A stretch of 40,312 bases of DNA from Cochliopodium minus (lineage: Eukaryota; Discosea; Himatismenida; Cochliopodiidae): positions 1-40,312 of the forward strand of contig JAMYWO010000091.1 in assembly GCA_024220525.1 (NCBI GenBank), in the 5' to 3' direction. The notes below the pieces were generated by a model. It did not search any database. It was not told where the DNA came from and saw only the letters and a program-made list of their open reading frames with translations. Shown in pieces: positions 34,623 to 40,312 of this stretch; the stretch's first letter is position 1, and each line of letters begins with the position of its first letter. The translations under genes were made by a program, and so were the position numbers.

Positions 34623-35686
34623 ATGGATATGGAAAAGTTAAGATTGGATAGCAAAACATTCTATAATGAATTTTGGAAAAATAGTAATTTTAAATTTTCT
34701 TTGTCATTTATTACATCGTTAATTATAAAATCAATCACTTTATGGAAATCTAAGATAAACCTATAATCAACATTTCTCATATCATTCAGATCATTCAATA
34801 ATATATCCAAATTAATAATTTAATAAATTAAATATCCTCGAAAAAAAAAAAAGATATATGGCCAGATGAAAACAAATACAATACAAGCAATATCTTTGGA
34901 AGGATACATAAATTCAAAAAAGGAGAAGATTGTCCGACATTCACCGATAATCCTATCGAAAAAGATAGAACTGCTTTTGTACTCGGAGATGATGGATTGA
35001 AGGAACTGATGGAAGCCAAAAAAACATCTTTATTTCAAATATTAATTTCGATTGGTAAATAGATTCTCTGAAAAAATAAAAAAAAATATTTTTTTGAAAT
35101 AAAGGATTTAGGGAAGAATATATCAAAGAAAAAATTGAAAGAGGATTCGTTTTTCAGTTGTTGATATTTGACAGATCTGATTGTGAGGACCTGTTTCCAG
35201 CAACATGGGATGGAGTAATTAATTTATGGTAAAAAAAAAAAAACAAAAACAAAAAATAAATAAAAATAAAATAAAAAAATAAAATAAAAAAAATAAATCA
35301 AAAAAAAGTAATGTTTTTCTAGTCAAAAAGTTTTTCCAGAGTTGAAACATGTATTTTTCAAAGAAAATTTGTCGAATGAACTTTCCCAAATAACTTGCAA
35401 AATGGTGGAAGAAAATTTGAACATGAGCTTGTTCGTTGCAAGAAGTGAATACGATCTCAAAAAGTCACAAATTAACTACCACAACATGGATAAAATGCTC
35501 AGTATTGAAAACCCCAACATTTACCAAGTGAGAGCCTTCTTGTATCACACCAATGGTCTTAGGGAGTTGTTTAAGGGTGACTCCTACATTTATGATGAAA
35601 ATGGGACTAAAGGATCTAAGGAATATCTAATGAGGAATCTTCTCAAAAAAGATGTGAAGTCACTCATAATAGAAGATCTTGTTTGA
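34623..35686 (+). CDS. Unknown protein, helical, four exons
   Basis: Exons 34623-34683, 34854-35054, 35105-35228 and 35323-35686 join in phase to 249 residues. I do not recognise a family. The protein is soluble, mixed-charge and mostly helical. Features include FGRIHKFKKGEDC, an LFQILISIGFREEYIKEKIE helix pair, FDRSDCEDLFPATWDGVINL and a C-terminal YLMRNLLKKDVKSLIIEDLV. The regular helix pairs and the ATWDGVINLC..VFPE stretch could belong to an ARM/HEAT-type solenoid, but this is a guess. It is divergent from the F-box/SPRY gene and convergent with the MYND gene. Confidence 0.7.
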
Positions 35687-35845
35687 TTAAAAATAGTTTT
35701 TACTTTTCATTTTTTTTCTCATAAAATTTCTTGTTTCCAAAAATTAATCAAAAAAAAAAAAAAAAATCAAACAAAATTTTGTGTTAATAAAATTTTTTTT
35801 TAATAAATAATTATTTTTATTTCTTAAATTTAATTTTAAAAAAAA

Positions 35846-37525
35846 TTAATTTCTTTTAATCTTTTCATAAGTCTGATACAATCCCTTAAAATTTTCAGCT
35901 TGATCAATCAAAAATCTAGAGTCAGAGACATTTACAGGGTAAAATTTCTTCATGGAGACAATAGTTTTCCATATTGTGTTTTTGGCGAGTTCGTCTTGGA
36001 GGAGGGTGTGGAGTGCCATAGGGAGTGGTGCATTGGCTTTGTTGTTGACAAAAACTCCGTAACGTATCAAATTTTTTGTGTAAAAAACAATTTTTCCTTG
36101 AAAATAAAGAAAATAAAAAATAAAAAATAAAAAAAATAAAAAAAATAAAAAAATAAAAAATAAAAATAATAACAATAAAAATGGAAATAAACAAAATTTA
36201 CCATCCTCATCATCTTCTTCGTCATCAGACAAAATATTGTTGCTGGTTTTAGAAGAAAGTTTTTCAGTGGGTTGGGTTCTCTGTTTGCAAAACATTGCGA
36301 CGAGTTTGAGGAAACGGTATCCCCACAAGTGTGGCTCTCCGTTCACTTCTAAAAGCTCTTGAACTCCCAATTCGTGTCTGCTCAAGTTTGACAATAACAT
36401 CGCACTCATCTCTGCAAATTCTCTTTCTTCGTCCTAAAGAAGAAACAAAAAATAAAAAAAAATTGACAAAAATAAAAAAATGATGTAAAAAAAAAGATAA
36501 TAAAAAAATAAAAAACAAAAAATAAATAATTACCCAAAAAAAATGTGAGAAACAAAACATATAAAAATGTATAAAAAAATTAAAAATAATTAATTTAACA
36601 AAAAATAATAGATAAAAAATGAAAAATAATTATAAAAAAAATTTAAAAACAAAAATAAAAATAAAAATAAAAATAAAGATTTCAAAATGAACAATATAAA
36701 ACAAGAGAAAAAAAAACTCTTTACGATGATGTTTTCAATCAAGATAGGTGTTATTTTATTGTTCAACAATATTTTGCAAAACTCTTCGTTGTGTGTTAAA
36801 TTGATCAATATGGTGAATGTGTGCTGGGCAATTTGCTAAAAAAAACGAAAAATAAATAAAAATAAAATAAAAATAAATTACTAAAATAAAAAAATATAAA
36901 AATCAAAAAATTAAATATTACATATTGATCTGTCAACTTTTTAACCAAAATTCCTCCTAACTTTTCTTTGAATTTCAACAATTTTTCTATTTGTTCATTT
37001 TCTGCGGTCATGGTTGCCTATTTATTTTTTTTTTGATGTTGAGAAAATGATTAATATTCTTCAATTAATTCATTAGTAATGAATTTAATATGCTTTATTT
37101 AATCCTTTTATGAAAAATAAATATCCGTTTTAATTTTTTTTATTTTTTTATTTTACCAAATATTGAGCTGCTATCAATCTTATTTCCACCTTTGGAGATT
37201 CATCAAGAAATTCAATTAATTCCAACAATTCCTCCTTTTTATTTTCATCCTCCTCTTCTTTCACTATCGTCTCCTTCTCTTGTTTAATCTCCTCTTTTGT
37301 TTCTTCTTTAGTTTCCTCTATCTTGATCTCTTTCTCCTCTTTCTTTTCATTCTCTTTTTGTACTATCGTCTCTTTGATTTGAGTAACTGGCTTGCATTCA
37401 CTCTTATGTTTTCCCCAATCATTCTTTTGGCATTTCGAATCGCAATATTTCGCAAGCTTACATCTTGAACAAACTGAAAGTTTCTCATTTTCTTTGTGAC
37501 AAGAATAACATTTTGAATCACTCAT
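35846..37525 (-). CDS. MYND zinc finger fused to an HGH1-like armadillo region
   Basis: Five exons (37525-37157, 37017-36922, 36835-36725, 36433-36202, 36096-35846) give 352 residues. Residues 6-44 are a complete MYND finger: C6, C9, C19, C22, C28, C32, H40 and C44 with the YCDSKCQ core. A 60-residue Glu/Lys coiled stretch follows. Then come armadillo-type helices (LLELIEFLDESPKVEIRLIA, HTFTILINLTHNEEF). A segment beginning DEEREFAEMSAMLLSNLSRH and ending LKLVAMFC resembles the DUF383 part of HGH1, the eEF2-folding cochaperone. The usual C-terminal DUF384 region is not obvious. MYND domains bind Pro-rich peptides. The MYND-ARM pairing is read directly; the HGH1 relation is probable. Introns are A/T satellites. 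Confidence 0.75.
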
Positions 37526-37835
37526 TTTTTTTTATATATTTTATTTATTTTTTTTTAATTTTTTCTCAGTTTTTGATTATGGTATGCGCTTTTGAAAATG
37601 ACAATTGAATGATTTATACAAGACATAACAAGGATTATCTTCAAAAATCCCTTTTTATTCATATTTTATTCCAAAGAAAATATTTCCTATGATACAAACT
37701 GTATTTAAACTTTATTTATACAAACTTTGTTTCAAAATGATTTGCATTCTAGAATATGACAATATTGCCAAACAAAATTTATTTTATTTGAGGATATATA
37801 ACAATATTTTTAATTTTCTTTACAAATTTGAATCT
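37526..37835. other. Intergenic, no gene seen
   Basis: About 310 bases between the start of the MYND gene and the end of CDC26, both on the minus strand. AT-rich with scattered short palindromes. The small plus-strand frame over 37689-37952 overlaps the CDC26 coding sequence and is not credible. Confidence 0.55.
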
Positions 37836-38072
37836 TTATTCTTCAGATTCTTCAGATTCATCAAGATTATTGTCAAATTTATCCAAATCAAATATATTTT
37901 TATTTATTGGCTTTTTGAATCCTATCCTTTGATGTATTTTGAAATCAGATGAAGAATCTGATAGAAAGGGAAGAGAAGAATTGAGGAATGAATCTCTTTT
38001 CTTTGGAATTACTGGTAATTCTTTATAATCTTCTGATATAAGTTCTATTCTGGTTGGATTTCTTCTCAACAT
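37836..38072 (-). CDS. CDC26: Anaphase-promoting complex subunit CDC26 (APC12)
   Basis: A single-exon frame of 78 codons from the ATG at 38072. The N-terminus MLRRNPTRIELISEDYKEL matches the CDC26 signature (MLRRKPTRIELKLDDIEEF) almost residue for residue. This N-terminal peptide inserts into the CDC16/APC6 TPR groove in the APC/C, the ubiquitin ligase that drives exit from mitosis. The rest is polar, with a Ser-rich stretch and an acidic C-terminal tail, as in relatives; human CDC26 is 85 residues. The upstream frame is open for only two further codons without an ATG. It shares about 205 bases of upstream DNA with SPT4. Confidence 0.92.
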   Translation of the reverse strand: MLRRNPTRIELISEDYKELPVIPKKRDSFLNSSLPFLSDSSSDFKIHQRIGFKKPINKNIFDLDKFDNNLDESEESEE

Positions 38073-38277
38073 AGACAATTTGTTGATATTCTGTTGACAA
38101 ATTTTTTTTTTTATATTTTGAGCGCCTATTTGAAAATTATAATTAGTGGAGGATTAAAATCAAAGATCATTGTATTTTATCAACCAATGATTGTTTTCTT
38201 AAATTTATTATTAATTTATCTGTTATCCCTTTTTGAAAATAAATAAAAAAAAAATCGAAATCTTGTTAAACAATTAC
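38073..38277. promoter_or_regulatory. Shared upstream region of divergent CDC26 and SPT4
   Basis: A 205-base AT-rich spacer between two divergent, conserved single-exon genes. It has poly-T near the CDC26 side and poly-A before the SPT4 ATG. No defined element was recognised. Confidence 0.45.
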
Positions 38278-38565
38278 ATGTCCCAAGAAGATAATCAAGA
38301 AATAGAATCACAAATTGTTCCTAAAAAATTACATGCACTTAGAGCATGTAGATATTGTTATCTTGTCAAAAGTCAAGCATTATTTCAAAAATATGGATGT
38401 GATAATTGTGGAGATAGAGGAAAAGATACAACAACACAAGATTTTGAAGGATTGATCTCTGTAATCAATCCACAGCAAAGTTGGGTTGCAAGATATCAAA
38501 GATTGGATGTAAATAGGATAAAACCTGGATTATATGCAGTAACCATCACTGAAAAGAGAAATTAA
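38278..38565 (+). CDS. SPT4: Transcription elongation factor SPT4
   Basis: A single exon of 95 codons. It has the SPT4 zinc ribbon: C24, C27, C41 and C44 in RACRYCYLVKSQALFQKYGCDNC order. The DFEGLISVINPQQSWVARYQR block follows, the family's F.G.I....P..SWVA...R motif, and then KPGLYAVTI. SPT4 binds SPT5 to form DSIF, which travels with RNA polymerase II and controls pausing and processivity in the nucleus. The length is a little shorter than the human protein (117). The chosen start is the first ATG of the block; the frame extends upstream into A/T DNA. Confidence 0.95.
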   Translation: MSQEDNQEIESQIVPKKLHALRACRYCYLVKSQALFQKYGCDNCGDRGKDTTTQDFEGLISVINPQQSWVARYQRLDVNRIKPGLYAVTITEKRN

Positions 38566-38905
38566 CAACCATTCTTTCTTGAAATATTATAAAATGCAGG
38601 AATATAATGGAAAAAGAGACCTTTTTAAATATAATTGTAAAAAAGAAGACATTAAACTATTAACCATTACTTTAATTTTCTCCAAATATTGATGTTTTTT
38701 ATATCAGATTAAATCATATATTTCAATAATTTAAATGAATAAAAATCTTAAAAGGCAAATTTTATTTATAAATCAATTAATGACCATTTCCTTTTCATTT
38801 TTAGATCGATTTGTAGTCTAAAATATCAAATTTCATTACAAGAAAGATCGATCCTTTTGAAAAAATAAAAATATAAATAAAAAAAATAAAAATTCCGACG
38901 GATTT
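38566..38905. other. Intergenic, no gene seen
   Basis: About 340 bases, AT-rich, between SPT4 and the class 3 lipase, both on the plus strand. No exon or RNA gene was recognised. GATCGATTTG and AGATCGATCC near 38805-38850 share a GATCGAT core. Confidence 0.5.
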
Positions 38906-40121
38906 ATGATAAAAGAATTGTTTGTAGTATTGTTATTTCTCGCAAGTATATTGTGTTTGGATATGCTAATACCCAAGCCAAAATTAAAAGGTTATGATCA
39001 AAGCACAGCCAGGTAAAAAAAACTAGGACCAATATATGAAATAAAAATCTAATTTCCTTCCCCATTTGAATTTATGAAGCCAGTTCTCGGTAAATATGAA
39101 AAGGAACATATAAATAAATTTTTATACTTAGCTTCTATCATTCAGTATCTTGGTAAAATCTAATAAATATATGAAATTTGTCTTTGAATTCTTAATATAT
39201 CCTGTATAGCCGCAGCAGCATATTGCACATCAGGATCGTAAAGAAATTTTTTTTATATATTTTTTATTTTTTGTTTTTCGGCTAAAATCAATTCAAATTT
39301 ATTATTTTAAAAATAAAAGATTGCAAACATGGAGTTGTGGACAATGTAAAGGAGTTTCCAAAGTGAACAACGTCAACACTTTCTACAACTCATCATACAA
39401 CATCTTTGGGTATACAGGAACATGGGGAGGAGGTATTTTGATCTCATTCAGGGGTACTGAGATGGACTCCATTGATAATTGGATCCAAAACTTGAAAGTA
39501 AAAAAAAATTAAAAATTTTTCTGAGAAATAATTAATATCTCAAAATCACAAAGTTTGCAACACTCACTCCATACAGCAAAATACCTAATGCACAAGGTTT
39601 TTTTTAAAAATATTTAAAAATTATTTTTTCACTTTATTTTTTATTTTTTAAAATTTTTTTTATTGTTTAAAATATTTTTTCTTTTAAAAGTTCACTTGGG
39701 GTTTTGGGAAGACTACACTTCTGTTTCTTCGCAAGTGATAAGTCAAGTCAACAACCTGAGAAGCACTTATGGAAACGTTCCTATCTACGTAACGTATGAA
39801 AAAAAAAAATGAACTTTTCTATCTTCTCATACTATTAATTATTTTTTAAAAAAAGAGGCCACAGTTTAGGAGCTGCGTAATAATTTTTTTTTATTTTTCA
39901 TTTTTTGAATTTATTTTTTAATTTATTGACAATTTTTTACTTTTTTATTTGAATTTTATTATAAAGTTTGGCTGTTATTTTTGCTACGGAGTTGCATTTT
40001 ATGGGAATGAACCCTTCTGCCATTTACACCTATGGATGTCCCCGAGTAGGCAATCAAGTTTTCGCTCAATATTTTGATGGATACATGCCTTCCTGGAGAA
40101 TGACCCACTGGAGAGACATTG
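38906..40121 (+). CDS. Class 3 (Rhizopus-type) lipase, secreted, 3' end outside the window
   Basis: Proposed exons: 38906-39015, 39080-39089, 39132-39144, 39210-39237, 39320-39497, 39554-39596, 39691-39793, 39856-39876, 39967-40121 and beyond. The N-terminus is a signal peptide (MIKELFVVLLFLASILC). The class 3 motifs follow: AAAYC, WSCGQC, ILISFRGTE (oxyanion region), NWIQNL, the lid/helix block and GHSLGA with the Ser nucleophile, split over two exons. The product continues with IYTYGCPRVGN, which carries the catalytic Asp region, and WRMTHWRDI. The catalytic His lies past the last exon seen. These enzymes hydrolyse acylglycerols outside the cell or in lysosomes. The 10- and 13-base exons are needed to keep frame but are the least certain part. 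One donor is GTTTTT (39597). Confidence 0.85.
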
Positions 40122-40312
40122 GTAAAGAAAAAAAGAAAAAACGAAAAAATAATAAATAAATAATAAATAATATATAATAAATAATAAATAATAATAATAA
40201 TAATAATAAATAATAAATAATAAATAATAAATAATAAATAAAAATACCTTGGCAACTTTTTGGGAGGACTATTTTATCAACAAAAAAATTTTTAAAAAAT
40301 ATGGAAATTAAC
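40122..40312. repeat. AATAAATAAT satellite in the last visible lipase intron
   Basis: The sequence after the donor at 40122 is A-rich on the sense strand (AATAAATAAT and TAATAA units to about 40245), unlike the T-rich introns elsewhere. From 40246 a more complex stretch begins (CCTTGGCAACTTTTTGGGAGG). Read on the minus strand, it would place a GTATTT donor at the repeat border. What it belongs to cannot be settled at the window edge. Confidence 0.5.

Noticed and set aside
37689-37952. Plus-strand frame of 87 codons
   Set aside because: It overlaps CDC26 in antisense and is dominated by Phe/Tyr/Ile.

Overview
The window looks like nuclear DNA of a very AT-rich, intron-dense, free-living protist (amoeboid or flagellate). 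Nearly every gene is cut by short GT-AG introns, some genes by ten or more. Intergenic and intronic DNA is mostly runs of A and T, and the standard genetic code fits, with TAA stops plus a TGA. Gene content is eukaryotic: PPR protein, F-box, SH3, MYND, SPT4, CDC26, a cationic amino-acid transporter. I cannot name the species. Most exon chains below were built by hand and checked only for reading phase, so protein lengths are model-dependent.

Layout. 440-3477 (-) PPR protein. 3994-5073 (+) secreted protein of unknown family. 5277-6285 (+) ApaH-like phosphatase. 6596-8949 (+) MFS transporter. 9084-10724 (+) TrhO/TSTD2-type rhodanese protein. 10772-12017 (+) small nucleotidyltransferase. 12183-16938 (+) LRR/Cys-rich/multi-membrane receptor-like protein. 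16980-18275 (-) CCR4/Angel-type EEP nuclease. 18483-20228 (-) F-box protein A. 20336-23258 (-) cationic amino-acid transporter. 23430-24389 (-) SH3 protein. 24823-26592 (+) Sel1-repeat protein. 26593-28668 is about 2 kb with no clear gene but several small hairpins. 28669-30074 is a 1.4-kb insert bounded by single N bases. It holds the end of a second F-box paralogue and the start of a third. 30188-30455 (+) tail of an acid-lipase-like gene. 30527-31684 (-) intronless unknown gene. 31968-33110 (-) type II dehydroquinase-like protein lacking most catalytic residues. 33411-34516 (-) F-box/SPRY protein. 34623-35686 (+) unknown gene. 35846-37525 (-) MYND plus HGH1-like protein. 37836-38072 (-) CDC26. 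38278-38565 (+) SPT4. 38906 onward (+) class 3 lipase, running off the window.

The genes do not form one pathway. They are closely packed: convergent pairs end 41 to 160 bases apart, and divergent pairs share upstream regions of about 100 to 520 bases. The most notable signals are the degenerate dehydroquinase, splicing habits (GTT donors, T-run/A-run/G acceptors, exons of 10 to 14 bases), tandem F-box paralogues around artificial scaffold joins, and a probable MYND-HGH1 fusion.
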